Shown here: in pieces, positions 31,741-52,300 of the stretch | How the letters are laid out: each line of letters begins with the position of its first letter | How positions within the stretch are numbered: the stretch's first letter is position 1 | Assembly (NCBI RefSeq): GCF_031877795.1 | Contig: NC_133932.1 | Coordinates: 196,001-260,000, forward strand | Source of the DNA: Strix aluco | Lineage: Eukaryota; Chordata; Aves; Strigiformes; Strigidae | DNA length: 64,000 nt | Direction of reading: 5' to 3' | The notes under the pieces: model-generated | What the model was told of the DNA's origin: nothing | What the model saw: the letters and a program-made list of their open reading frames with translations, nothing else | The model's database searches: none | Translations under genes and position numbers: made by a program

Positions 31741-34700
31741 AAGTCGGAAAAAAAATAGGAATTAATTCTTGTGGTTCCTGGCTTTGCCATTTCTGTTCAA
31801 TGGGAACAACCCCCCTGGTTCATTCCTTTACCGGGCTAACGGCATCACGGCAGCTCTGAGCAGGATGCTCTGTTCAGATATATCGAATACGAGGGCAAAA
31901 TCTTGGGGTGCAAATGGCAGATTGTCACCTGGGAAGTGGAAGCAGGGCTGCGGGCAAAAAAGATGGGCGACTTCTAACATCTCACTGATATTTTATATAA
32001 AATTTAAAGAAAAAAAAATGGTGTAAGGAAGCAGATGGCAAAACCAAAACAAATCAATAACTACGTCCCAAAGGATAGTACACTTCTGTTTATGAAAATA
32101 TTAAACCATGTTTATATGATAGAATAATCAAACTGAAAGAAAACCTTATTACTTGCAAATTTGTATATGTGATGCAGCTGTGGGGAGACAAAACGGTTCT
32201 TGAGTACTAGATCTGTTTGTTCTGCTTTCCTCCAATTCTTTTGAGCCTTAATTAGAGCCAGATGTTTCTTATTCCCTTTCTTTTTTGTTTTCAAGCCTGA
32301 ATAAAGTGTGGTGCCAGCAGTAAACACCATCTTTGACATTTTTTATGTGTCAACTGCATGTGGCTGAGTCAGAGTCACACACCAGTAAAATTTCAGCAAA
32401 GCAGCGCAAGTGTTCACTCCTGCTGCCATTCCTGTCGGGAGCAGGGAAGCAGCATTACCGCTTCTGGGGTTGCCACATAGGAGCCATAAAAATCCCCAAG
32501 TGTCTCTGAGAACCTTGTCCCCGGTAGGTGACACCGGAGGCAGGCTGGAATGCCATAGACCATGAGGGCAGCTTCCCCTCCCGTAGTCTTAGAGCGCTGG
32601 GAGGGATTTCTACTTGCTGAATTGCTATTCAGTTGTATAGATCTGTGGTCTATGTTCCATTTCTTCTTTCTCCTCCTCAGGTAGGCAACGGCTCGTAACC
32701 ACAGTGTGTAGACGTAGCCATTTCTGCACCAACTTCATGCCCGTACTGTGGCATTGACCTCTTAGGTACCATCCCCTGCAGAATATTTTGTCATTAAATG
32801 GCAGTGGTCTGTAGAGCTTTCTTCCTGAATCAAATTGCAAAGTATGCTGTAGTATTTATAATTGTTTTTCAACTACTTTTTAATGTATTTTTGTTCTAAG
32901 AAGTGTATCAAATATAGAAATCTATGAACTGCAACAATTACATAGCAAGGTGTTAGAAATTACTGTTCTGAAAAAGTCATCTGAGGACAAGTTATGACTT
33001 ATTTGACAAATATTAGACTTTTTACTGCCACATATTTTGAGCAAGCACATATTTTACCTAGAGTAGATTTTAAAGGCAAGTGCCCAGCAGTTTTCCAGTT
33101 GTCTTTTTCCCTTTTAACAGATGTGCTGTTGTTGCGCAGTCCTTCAGTCAGGCTTGCTTCCACTACTGCACATGCTAAAGGGCTTTTTGGATTCAAAACT
33201 ATTCTGTTCTCTTCTGCCAACCTCTGTAGCAGTAAATCCTGCCCCAGCTGCTGTAGTCCAGAGGAACTGAACCGTGTGGGAGGAGGCCATTAAGGTACCA
33301 AATACACCAAAGTTTTCTAGTGCCTGTTTTAAGGATGAATGATCCAGTAGGATTGAAATTCCTTGCTGCCAAATTTACTTTTAGCTCAAGCTAGGTTTAG
33401 CTACAAGGAAAAAGAAGTATTTCTTTCCATAATATAGAACAAATATCACAGTTACTAAGCGTTACAGAGACACAGATAATGTAAATGAAAGAAAGCCACA
33501 TTTAACCCCTTTATCCTCATGATAAAACTCCCACCTGGCAGACAAACTCCTCACCTTACCCATGTGTGTGTCTCTGTTGGTGGTGCCAGAGGAGCACCTC
33601 TACAGAGCAGGACCTCCACAGCACAGCCGTTCCATACCACGGGCATTTTGGGACTCTAGTTTTGTCCCAGGGATGCTGATGCCCATTAGTGCTTGGAGCA
33701 CACGAGGCACCACACTGGAGAGCACCATCGAACGTTGTTTCCTGTGAAGGGATTCCAGCTCCCACGCTCTGACTCCTCTCCACGGTGCGAACCTTGGCAC
33801 TCAGTTAGGACAAGTGGTGAGGGCCAAAGTGCTCTCTTGATGCAGACTATAACGCAAGTGTATGTGCACCCGGTAGCGTGGTTGGGGACCCAGGAACTGC
33901 AGGAACAGCCTTGCCTTTAAGCTGCCAGCTTGGAGATGCTCTTTTTCCCCCAGGACATCTTGTTCCCTAGTTGTCCGGGGGATGGTTTCAGTCTCCTTTC
34001 CTTTGGGCTACTGACTCCTTTGCAGCCTGCTGACAACATCGAGCGAGCTCTCTTGGGCTCAGGCGACACCGTCCCGAGACCAGGCTGCCCATCCCACGCC
34101 TGAGCGCCTCCCTCCATGCCTCAACACACCACCAATGCAACCATGAGGTGTAGAGTCAGCCCTACAGGTTCCTGTTGTGAGCCAGGCTTTGCCACACACT
34201 GAAGCTGGTCTGTCTTACACAGAGCCAATGCCAAAATACGCATTTTACACGATTGCCTGAATGGGATGGGGCATAAAGCAAAAGACACCGGCTTTTCCTT
34301 GAGGTTGACCATGAGAGCGAGCAGTCACGCTGGTGGTGTGGTTGGAGACAGCTGACCCGAAGCCCAACCCCAGGCCCAAACCCAGGGGACACAGTGACAG
34401 TGGTGCATTTGATTTTCTAATGCAAACTGGTTGATTCTCCAAATGGTTTATTTAAAGCTACTTCTAGATTTTTAAAGTTTCTGACTGCTAGTTTTCAGAA
34501 GTCTTATGTGAGTCACAGTCTTTCAGATTTGTGAGCAACCAGATGAAATGGGAAATTAAGAAGTGCGACTTTCTCTTCCTTACCTGGTCCTGAAGAAATT
34601 TAGAAGTCCTCTTATGTACAGGTAAGCGCATCCGACCCAAAGTTCTCCACAAAAACCCACAGTCTGTCAAATACGTAGCAAAGTGATATCAAATCCATGG

Positions 34701-37700
34701 AATAATGAAAGGAAGCTGTGCGACTGTAATCTTTAATGAATAATCAATTTATCCCCAAAATGCAGCCTGCGAGTGGCCAAAATTGTTACTTTTTGTCATG
34801 TATATCCTAAATATTTTTATTATTAAGCTTGCCAAAACAGAAACCTCCCATTCATGCAGTTCTGTTTACTTCTCTTGCTGGCTGCTCCATCCTGTATGAC
34901 ACAGGAGACCAGATCTGGGACTTTGTTTTTCCATAGCATTTGACTTTTATGGATCTGTGAAGCTCTACTGCCCAGACCTCAAAAAGAGCTGTTTTCACCT
35001 GTGTTACAAATGACAATTAAATATTAGAATCAAGGGAACCTGACAACGAGCACTGAACTTTCCTGAATTCGAGTGCGACTCATTCAGATGTCTGGGTGGG
35101 CTATGAGATTAACATGTCTATCCCACCCCATCCTGCCCCATAAATGGTTATAGTTTTTCTCCTGAAAACATGACAGACATCTTATATGAATAAACCAATT
35201 TTATTTAAATAAAATTACAGGCATATCTTGTCTATTATAAACTACCATATAGTTTTTCAAAGGCACCGGTATTTAACAATAATTTAAATTTTCTTGAGAG
35301 CAGTTACCTTTTTCTGAGTGGCATTTGTAAACTTGTCAGACTTCCCTCCACTCATTCAACTCAAGCAAAATCTGTTGCTAGTTAAATGCCAAAAGTTGTA
35401 CCTTCTGAGAATAATGGGTCAGGTGTTCTGAGTAGCAAAAACCCACCCTGAAATGGGGTGTTTCTTTCCTTTGTGGCACCAAAAAGACATCAGACACAAA
35501 ACCCCACTATGACACTCACTCTGCATGTACTGTAAGTATTAAAAATTTAATCCAAGAGACTACTGTTCATTTGAGGTTGGAGGATTCCTTGTATTTCTTC
35601 AAGCTTAATAATGCAGTGCCACCTTCTCATGTGTGAAGAGGGAGTTTTTGTAAGAAGCCTGCCCTACAGTTCTGTCACAGACTGCATTAGCTCCAGGCTG
35701 GGCTTCTTTAAAGGCATCTTTGCTAAACATGGTTGCACCAAAACCAGCACATGTGTCTGAATGACTTATTTGTCCAGTTCTTAGATCATTTACAGAAGAT
35801 TCACAGCAGGGAGACAGAGGGAGATGCAGGTGATACCTTTCAGCAGGCTGAGTCCTGCCTCAGGTTTTCTCCCAAGAAAACACACAGACCTCCAGACACT
35901 GCTGGATGTAGGTAAGGACAGAGCCAGAGCCACCAGGCCAAGGCAGTCACAGGAGGAACCACGGCAGGCAGCCACTCTTCTGGCCATCACATTCAAGTAC
36001 TGGCACTTTTTGTTTCTGAAAAAGCAGTTTTTTCAAAAGGAGAGTTTGCTAAGCACCCTCCACATTCACAGCTCACTCTGGTTATTGAATCCCGTGGGGC
36101 TCACTTTGTCAACTGATTTTGTCTTATCACAACAGACTTCTGTAGTAATCCCCAAGCTCTCTTTGATACATAACCATCGTCTTCACTGCCCAGCACGGCA
36201 GAAGCTTTATACCCCAACCGTACTAACAGGAAATAAATCCTGCCCTTTAAAAAAATCCCAACAATTTAGAGACAAGAGTGATGTGGCGCAATGAAGGTAG
36301 GACTATGGCTGCATGTAATGACACACTGCATTTGGCCAATGTCTCTCTGCTGCAATTAACAGGCAAGCTCCTCAACAAAGCTGTGGATCTTCCCTCTGGC
36401 TTATGCCAACAGAAAATCTGATTTTAATGGAAGCACAGTAATGAAACGCCAGTCTTAGATTCGCAGAGCGGAGTAAATATCAATTAATTCAGAGTTTACA
36501 GTGAGACCACTGCAAAGCTGAGACACAGAGCTACAAAAATGCCATACCAATACCTAGCTTACAAGAATGTCCTGAGACAGACCTCTTTAAAGTTTGTCAA
36601 AATCTCCAAGACCCTTCAGAGAAAGGCACTGAAGAAGGGCAAACAATTATTAAGAAAAGCAGTGGTCTTTGGCTATGCATCTGCAGTTTCCCGTTTTACA
36701 TTTCTAAACATAGAAATTCCTGTGAGCTAACTCTTCTTGCTTTCTGAAGTAGATTCAGCTGGATAATCCGACACCTGGTTACAAGCATCACTTCACAATA
36801 CATGGAAAAGATCTAAAATAATTTTTAAAAATTACCAACTGAAGTCTTCCAAGAAGACATATCAAAGCTCAGCCAGTTTATCGTGCTTTACTTCCTGTTA
36901 GATTATCCCTTTAGAGATACAGCACCTTAATATTTGTACAGTATTAAATATAATTTATCAAGAAATGCAGAGAAGAAACTTGCATTGTTTCTGTCTATGA
37001 GAAGCAAAGTACTTTCTGAAGATCTTCAGAACAGAGGACCTCACTGATTTTGGAAAGGCATTGATGAGCCTGGTGGTCTAAAATTTGGCATTAAGAGCAT
37101 GTGCAGCTAAGGAAGGTGCTCCTTGAAAAAGAGAAGGTAAAAGGTAGGTCCTAAAGATGAAGTGAACGTGTATGTTGCATTGAAGGTGAAATAGCTTTAG
37201 AAAAAGCCTTTACATTTTTTTCTGAGTCCTGGGATCCCTTTGAGCTACAAACTATTTTACTGCCTGTCTTTTTAAGTAATCAGCTTACTGCAATTAATAA
37301 TTTTATGCTATTTTTCTGGTTCACACTGAAAAAAATATAGGGGAAACTCAAAAGTAGAGGGACCAGATCCTACAGCTCTCATTCATCTACCAGAGTCCAG
37401 CTCTGCATTCCCTTAGGGTCATCTGAAAATATTCAAATAATCGAAGGAATGCGCTTCTGCAGCACCAAACCCGATCCACTGGTACTGTTTGAACAGAATT
37501 TGTTGTCCCGCACTAGCCTGTTTCTGAAAATAATTAGAAAATAATGTTTTTAGAAGATGTTCTAAAGGGAAGGGCTGTTTTCCAGAATGCTCACCTGGCC
37601 CCTGACAGGTATGTAAAACGGCCGGTGGCCACCAGCGTGCGTCCTGTGCTCAGCCCTCTGGGAAGCAGAGCATGCATGCCGCGGCACAGCAAGTGCTCCC

Positions 37701-39011
37701 TCCTGCCCAGGTGCCCGTGCAAGTCTTCTGAAAGATGTATTAGAGCCAGAGCGATGCTTCAGGAGTCTGCCCTACAAGGGCAGTGTCTTTATATGCAACA
37801 TCATTTTCTGATGTCTTTTGCCACGTATCAGTTATTTCCCTTTTGTTGAGGTTGAAGCACATCGCACGCAACACCGAGTGCTGGGGAGGGCACTCTGTTC
37901 TTCACTGGATCAAGACTTCAACTTTAGTGGAGAATATAAATACAATTTTAAATTAATTTTTTGTTAAAGTCACTCACTGCTGTGTGTAGCTGGGCATGGA
38001 GCTACTACGAAGGCAACATCTGCCCTCCCAGAGCTCACCATGCAGCACTGCACAGGCTGCCCGGTACTTGCAGGGGCAACCCAGGGAAAAGGATGTAAAT
38101 CCATCTCATCCTGCCTGCAGAGCAGCACTACCCATTCCTGACCCGGGTGCTGGGTCCAGTCACGTGTCTGCTATTCCACCAAACTCCACCAAAAGAAAGG
38201 AAATAACTTTGGGAAAGAAACTAGCTTTGCAGCTGGATGCTGCCCCACTGGACACCCCTCAGTCTTTCTGGAAAAGAAGTTGCTCCAGGTGCTGAGGGAA
38301 AGCAGAGTCACTTCACTGCCTTTCAAAGCCAAGGGATAGCAAAGAGACAGGACTATCTAGTTACAAGAATGAATAACTGAAGTGGTTTTTGATCATCATA
38401 CACCTCTTTGGTTCTCCTACCAAGCTTGGCAGTGTCTCTGCAGGAGTGAACACGCTACACACTTTTCAAGGAAGCACTGAATGGGTTTGCAGTGAGTAGT
38501 TCTTTCCATTTAACACAAAGCCACAAGCAGAGACATGAAGGTGTTACACAAGACAGATGCAAGACTGATTTTTTTATCTTGTTCTACTGTTTCCCAGGTC
38601 TGCACAGTCATTTATGCACAGTTACTTGCAGGGCAACAAACACACTTATTTGGACACCCTAATTATGGAAATTTAACAGTCCATTCAGCAGCAGCTGGAA
38701 AACATTTTGCTTAGCTTTTAATGAGGCAAACACACGGACTTCATCACGGCACCTCATCCAGTCTGTCCGTCTAATATTAGTCTGGTTTTCTTTGAAGCAT
38801 GTGATAAGCAAGGTACTAGTGCAGCCACCACAAACCAATACCAAGCTTACCCTTTGTAAATAGAGATGTAACTGTGTAGATGTAGACAGTACTCGGGGGA
38901 TGATATTTGCATAGCAAGTTGTAGTAAAGAATGAGTAAGATGGCAAATCGAGAAATGAGGTATCATTTAGCCTAAAGGTAGAGCAGGTAAACTAGTCAAG
39001 CCATATTCATA
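31741..39011. other. Intergenic region downstream of TMEM45A, no coding gene seen
   Basis: About 7 kb of AT-rich unique sequence with only short random open frames. The part next to 39011 should hold the TMEM45A 3' UTR (minus strand). Candidate poly(A) signals on that strand are ATTAAA near 38716-38721 and AATAAA near 35194-35199; I cannot decide between them. Confidence 0.5.
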
Positions 39012-46418
<7,407 letters not shown>

Positions 46419-47872
46419 CTGAAGGTGAAACAAATGCAGATTGATTGTGGGAATAGCAGGAGAATTCTGGGGGTTATAATTTTCAAGCATTTCCTTGCAT
46501 AGATCAAAAGGGTGTCACTGAATTAAGTACTCACACTTTATTTAAAAATAAATTTGGGTACTTATCTTCCCTGGCTGTTCAAAACACCCAGCCAGTCACC
46601 CCAGTTTCACAGCTTTGCAGAATAAGAGACCCAATTGCAAAGCAGCTGACCTGAAATGCAGAGCTGGCAGTTGGCAAGTTAAGTGAAAAAAAGCCATAGT
46701 ACACCATGTCATGATGTTGAAGTTGTACAGCAAAAGAGAGAACACGAACATTCACCATTTGGTTCTTTCACCTTTAGAGAGGGTTTTATGTTTCTTTACT
46801 CCACCAACAAAAACCAAGATAATACCTGACTGAAGGAAAAATTAATTGTATACAGATCCAATGGGTAACTATTTACTAATAAATTGTATTTTGTATTTCA
46901 ATCCAGATGTCTCATTATGATTTACAAACATCAAGCCATTCTCAGTATTTGATAGGTGAATTATGGACACATATTATCAAGTACATCAAGTGTACTGAGT
47001 GACAAGGTTATTAGCTGGTCAGTGTTACACAGTCATTTAAAAGCAGTGCCATTAATAAAACCTCGTCATTCTGGTCATCATCCCAAATTTTAGGAGGGTT
47101 AACTTAGCTCCAATAGCTTCTTCGTTAAAATGACAGTTCTAACATTAAATTGCAATTTTTCTTTAAGTTGTTATAAACTGAGTTGTACATCATGACCCAA
47201 AGGCATACTAAATCTTGGCACAGGCAACAATCAAGAATAACCACTTTAGAAACATTGGCGATCTGTACTTTCTGTTATTATAGCTGCTGACTTAAAAATC
47301 TGATCGCCACACTGCACTGGAGCCATCTGGTTATGAACAGAACATAGACGCTCTGGTATATTTTTCTTTTCAGTAAGTATTTCCTATGGTCAGCTCTGCA
47401 TAAGAAGTTTTAAACTGTGGCTTGTGGGCCATGGAGTACTTGCAGATGGTTCACGTAATGCTGTCTGGTCACGTAGCGTAAACCCTCTCCTGCTTCTGGA
47501 AGCAAAACTCCACTGAAAGCATTAGGGGTTTTAAAATTTTTTTTAAGAAGAAAAACTTTTCCACATGCACAGGTCCTGAAGCTGCCGTAAGACTATTACC
47601 CAACTGCATGAGGAGAAGTGACCTACATAGCCACAAAGGAGAAGAAAAAAAAAATACAAGTGTTCATGCATAGCATGAGGCTGGCTGGGATTTAAACAGG
47701 GATGCTGAAGAGGGTCCTGCCCACACTGTCTGGCCCCCTCCTCTTCCAGAGCTGCTTTCTCCCACTTTAAGAGCTGCAGAAGGGGAGGGGTGTGCTTTAG
47801 AAGCTTTCCCTGCGTAAAATTCCCCCTAGCTCATTTCTAGGGAAGTATTACTGAAGTACAAGTTTGTAAGTT
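46419..47872. other. 3' part of the first TMEM45A intron, no other feature
   Basis: About 1.45 kb of AT-rich unique sequence between the acceptor at 46419 and the CR1 copy. Nothing recognised. Confidence 0.5.
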
Positions 47873-49360
47873 TGTACCCTCAGTCAGTTTGCAGATGACA
47901 CCAAGTTGGGTGGGAGTGTTGATCTGCTCGAGGGTAGGGAGGCTCTGCAGAGAGATCTGGACAGGCTGGAGCGATGGGCTGAGGCCAACTGGGGGAGTTT
48001 CAATAAGGCCAAATGCCGGGTGCTGCCCTTGGGCCACAACAACCCCCAGCAGTGCTACAGGCTTGGGGAGGAGTGGCTGGAGAGCTGCCAGTCAGAGAGG
48101 GACCTGGAGTCAGCAGTGTGACCAGGTGGCCAAGGCGGCCAATGGCAGCTGTAAGGGACTGTGTTGGACTGCATCTGTCTCAACATTGCTGTTGCACCAC
48201 CACCACTTCCTGGCCTCGGCACCCTGTTGCCATGGAGGAGTACGTTCTGAAGGAGCGAAGGGTCCCCGACGAAACCACGACATCCGCCTGAAGCTAAATC
48301 GGGGTGAGGAAGACACGCGGGTCGGCATGACCAGTGCGAGCGCCTGGGCATCCGCGCATGGAGGACCACGGGACCGTGAACCCCATGATCGGGGTAAGAC
48401 GTGCAGGCTGGCACGAAATGGGCGGACTCTTTGGAGAAGTCGTGGGGACTGGGACAATAAAAGGACTGCGTACTCCTCCCTCGGTGCACCTTCTTCGACA
48501 CCTGTTACTTGGAGCACCATCACCTGCACCGAGCCCGAGCCAATGGAACATCACTGGATCCCCGGTGGTGGCGGTAATTAGCTGCATCTCTACCGTTTTC
48601 TTGCTTAGGGATTCTTACTTTCCCTTTCTTTTCCTCTCTGTCCTATCGCTGTTACTAATTGTTATGGCAAATAAAGTAAACAAGGTTGTATGGCATCTGA
48701 CCTCGTTTGTGTCTTAATTTCACTCCTGGGATCGTTTAAGAACCCTTCAATATCAGATTGGGACAGCATCCTGGCTTGTATCAGCTCTAGCGTGGCCAGC
48801 AGGGACAGGGAAGGGATCTTACCCCCGTGCTCGGCACTGGTGAGGCCGCCCCTCGATGAGTGGGTTCAGTTTTGGGCCCCTCACTCCAAAAAGGCCATTG
48901 AATGACTCGAGCGTGTCCAGAGAAGGGCAATGGAGCTGGTGCAGGGTCTGGAGCACAGGTCTGATGGGGAGGGGCTGAGGGAACTGGGGGGGTTTAGTCT
49001 GGAGAAGAGGAGGCTGAGGGGAGACCTCATGGCCCTCTACAGCTACCTGAAAGGAGGGTGCAGAGAGGGGGGATGAGTCTCTTGAGCCAAGGACCCAGCG
49101 TCAGGACAAGAGGGAATGGCCTCAAGCTGCACCAGGGCAGGGTCAGACTGGCTCTTAGGAAGGATTTCTTTGCAGAAGGGGTTGTTGGGCGTTGGAATGG
49201 GCTGCCCAGGGCAGGGGGGGAGTTCCCATCCCTGGAGGGGTTGAAGAGTCGGGTTGACCCAGCGCTGAGGGATCTGGTGGAGTTGAGAACGGTCAGTGTG
49301 AGGTTCATGGTTGGACTGGAGGAGCTTCAAGGGCTTTTCCAACCGAGATGATTCTGTGAT
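47873..49360 (+). mobile_element. CR1 copy interrupted by a solo LTR
   Basis: Two collinear CR1 halves: 47873-48149 (from FADDTKL-like sequence on) and 48766-49360 (thumb region and 3' UTR, ending gatgattctgtgat). Between them sits the LTR at 48150-48765. The left half also lacks about 25 bp near 48107, where the first copy has gggggtgttgattgacagcc. It lies in the first intron of TMEM45A, in antisense orientation to the gene. Confidence 0.93.
48150..48765 (+). mobile_element. Solo retroviral LTR inserted in CR1
   Basis: 616 bp from TGTAAGGGACTG to ATTGGGACA, flanked by a 5-bp target duplication GCAGC (48145-48149) / GCATC (48766-48770). CR1 copies elsewhere have GCATC at this point, so the left copy has one substitution. 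The internal order is that of an LTR on the + strand: TATA-like aataaaagg at 48456-48464, then AATAAA at 48670-48675, then about 90 bp of U5-like sequence. No internal retroviral genes, so it is a recombined solo LTR. Confidence 0.75.
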
Positions 49361-52300
49361 ACAAGAAAATGGAAACCTGATACTGGTTGCCCAAGCAAGC
49401 CCACGTCTGGCTGTGTCCTCGCAGGTATTGCCAAGCGCTGGCATGCACGTATGGAAGCCTGGCAGGAAAGCGTGCCGAGATGGCTGCAGCGAGCCTGGGG
49501 AAGGTTCCTGGGGAAGCAGCACCTGACAGACAGGGGGACAGCCAAGGGGGGAACGAGGGACGTGTCTAAGTATTCTTATGAAACATGAAGGACTCCATTT
49601 GGGATTTCTGCTGTGTGGGGAAGGGCCCCTGCATGCCACTTGTCTCCCGTCAAGAAGAAATGGAAGGGTGCCGTGCCCAGAGCTGCTGTGGGGGGCTTTG
49701 CCATGGCCGGCCAGCCACTCAGATCAGAGCAGCAAAAGCCGTGAGGAGGAGCAAGCAGTGGCAGACCTGGCACATGGCTCTCAGCCTGGGCACCCCAGCC
49801 CCCAGGATGGTGATGACCACCTCCATCTCCGCGCACAAAATGCTGAATTAAGCTCTAAACCTCCCTGGGGCTGAGCATGTGTTAGCGGTGCCAAATCCTT
49901 GTGAGCTGAGCATCTCCGATCCTGGCCCAGGCCGGGCTGGACACGGCAGGAGGAGGAAGTGGCAGCCAAGGGTCCAAGGGTCAGCAGAGCCTTTCTCTGC
50001 CTCTTCTACCTCCTCCACCACCCTTAAAGTCCCGCTGGGTTAATGCCTGTGTGTTTGATTTGCTGGTGGGGAAAGCACTGTTCATTTTTGAGCAGCCTAC
50101 GGCGCAGCTGGGCTCTCAGTGGTATGGCTGGGGGGCTCAGCCCCACAGGTTAGACCCCCACCATCTTGCAGAAGAAGTACCTCATTTCAAGACATCTTTA
50201 GGTCAAAAGGTCTGTCCAGCTTGTGCATCACTGCCAGTACTCACGGAGCCATTGCTTGCCTCAAAAAAGGGCAGTACTAACAGGAGCTGACGTTTTAGAC
50301 AGTCACCTAAACTTTGCTTTAAACTTTGAAATACTTCTTTTGTTTTGGAAGCCTTAATTTCTGGTTATTCCAAAATTTGCTGGCCTGAAAGGCATTGCTG
50401 TCTTTTCAGACATGTTTTTTTCCCTTCTTTGAATGAAAGGAAGAGGGAAGGAGTGGAGAGTGGCCTTTCCTCTCCATATATCTGATCTCACTGAATACCA
50501 TTCATTAGAAAGACTTTATTCATTAGATATTTAATTATTCACCACAGGTACATAGCACTCCAAATGGAAAGATTTACCCTGTACCCCACATCAAAGCGAG
50601 ATACCAGATTAAAAAGGTAAATTAAACCTATGAAAAGCCTCCCTCTAGGAGAGTACAGCTGCAGTAAGAGACAGATGAAGAACAGTGTGTTAATGTCATT
50701 TGTAGTGCAGGGTATACAAAACTTCAAAAGTAATTCTCAATCTGTAAATTCACACCTGGGCTATCTAGAGCTCTAATCACTGCAGGATTTTTCTGCCCTA
50801 AATCTGGGTAATCCATCAAGATACTCTGTTAAAACTATTTTTTTGCCTTTCAAAACACAGGAAAAGAAGAAAAGACTGATACAGCAGCCACTTCTGCATA
50901 TCCAATATAAACAGAACCAGAAAAATTGATTTTTTTGCTATAAACAACACAATCATGTATTATTAGCTTTAGAGAGTGTAAACTTCAGTTTGAGTTCATC
51001 CAAAGATGTTAGGGATTATTTGTAGGATTTCCCTAGAAAGAGACACGTCAGATCTGCCAGCCAGCTGTTGTGGCAGACCCTTAGAACACGGAATCTCAAC
51101 ACAGTTGGCTTCATAAAGTACTTACATGAATTATACTTTAAATCCTTAGTAAACCTGAAAACATCATGACAGAGCTTGCCTTAAAACTGATTAAACTTCC
51201 CAATTCATGACTTTTCTCTTACCAGGCCTGAGAGTTTATTTTGGCAAGGCTAGGAGTCAACTGCCACCACTCACAGTTCTGATGTGACCGAAAAGCTTTG
51301 CCTGCAAGTAAACAGGGTGATATTACACAGTTTGGGGACTCAGAATGACACTGAGGACACGATGAGGATAAGCGGAGCCTCCCCTGCAGGAAGATCACTG
51401 TGGGGTCGGGAGGTGGATCTGGGAGGTGTGAGGCAGGGGTGCAAGGGGAGGTGGAAGGAGAGGAGGACAGGACAGTGGTCTGCTGCCTTTCCACACTGCC
51501 CTTCGGCATCCCTCTGTGCCGCCTGGGAGAGGGCAGCTTCTGCCAGTTCTGCACAGCTTAGGAGCCAACCAGCTTTGGTATCTCAGGTGCTATTTGTTGG
51601 ACAAAGATGGCATCAGCGTGTTACGGCAATACTTCATAAATTTGAGGGTTTATTTTTTACAGATCCTTATCCCATAAGCTGGCAAACAAATCACTGGAGG
51701 ACTGATACTGCAAGATGTGCAAATTCCAGATCCTCTTCCACCCTCGGTGATTTCAAGGCCAGGGGTGCTGGCAGATCAGATATTTCCAAGAGCCACAGCC
51801 ACATGCTTGGCAGCAAACCTGCCCTGCTGCACACCACCTTCCTTAAAGCACATCATCTGCCAGAGATGCAAACAGAGAAAATCCTGAGGCCGGGTGCCAT
51901 GAGGCCTCGGTTTGGTCATGCAGGGTGTGCCCACACTCCCTCCACGCCGCCCAAAGCCACTCAACTCACACCAGGCGCTCCACATGGACCTGCAGCCGGT
52001 GACCTGCTCGCACAACCCTATCCCCGTCCTGCTCCTGACCCTGCCAGGCAAAGCCAGCGGTGACGGTGCCCGCAGGAGGCACACGGACACCCGGCATCAC
52101 CCAGCCACAGCCCTCGCCACGGATGACAGGGTTTGGCTTTCCAGTGACCACAGGCAGAGTCCCTGACCATCGCTGACCGAATCGCCCGTTCCCTGCTGCG
52201 CACACCCCCAGGATCCCTCCAGCCTCACTCAGCTTTTCGCGTGTCCATCCTGAAGCCCAGGACCCTTCCACCACCAGCAGCCACGAGGCCACAGCAATCA

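Noticed and set aside
51284-52063. 259-codon + strand frame in the TMEM45A intron
   Set aside because: Overlapping frames on both strands, no domain and no splice context.
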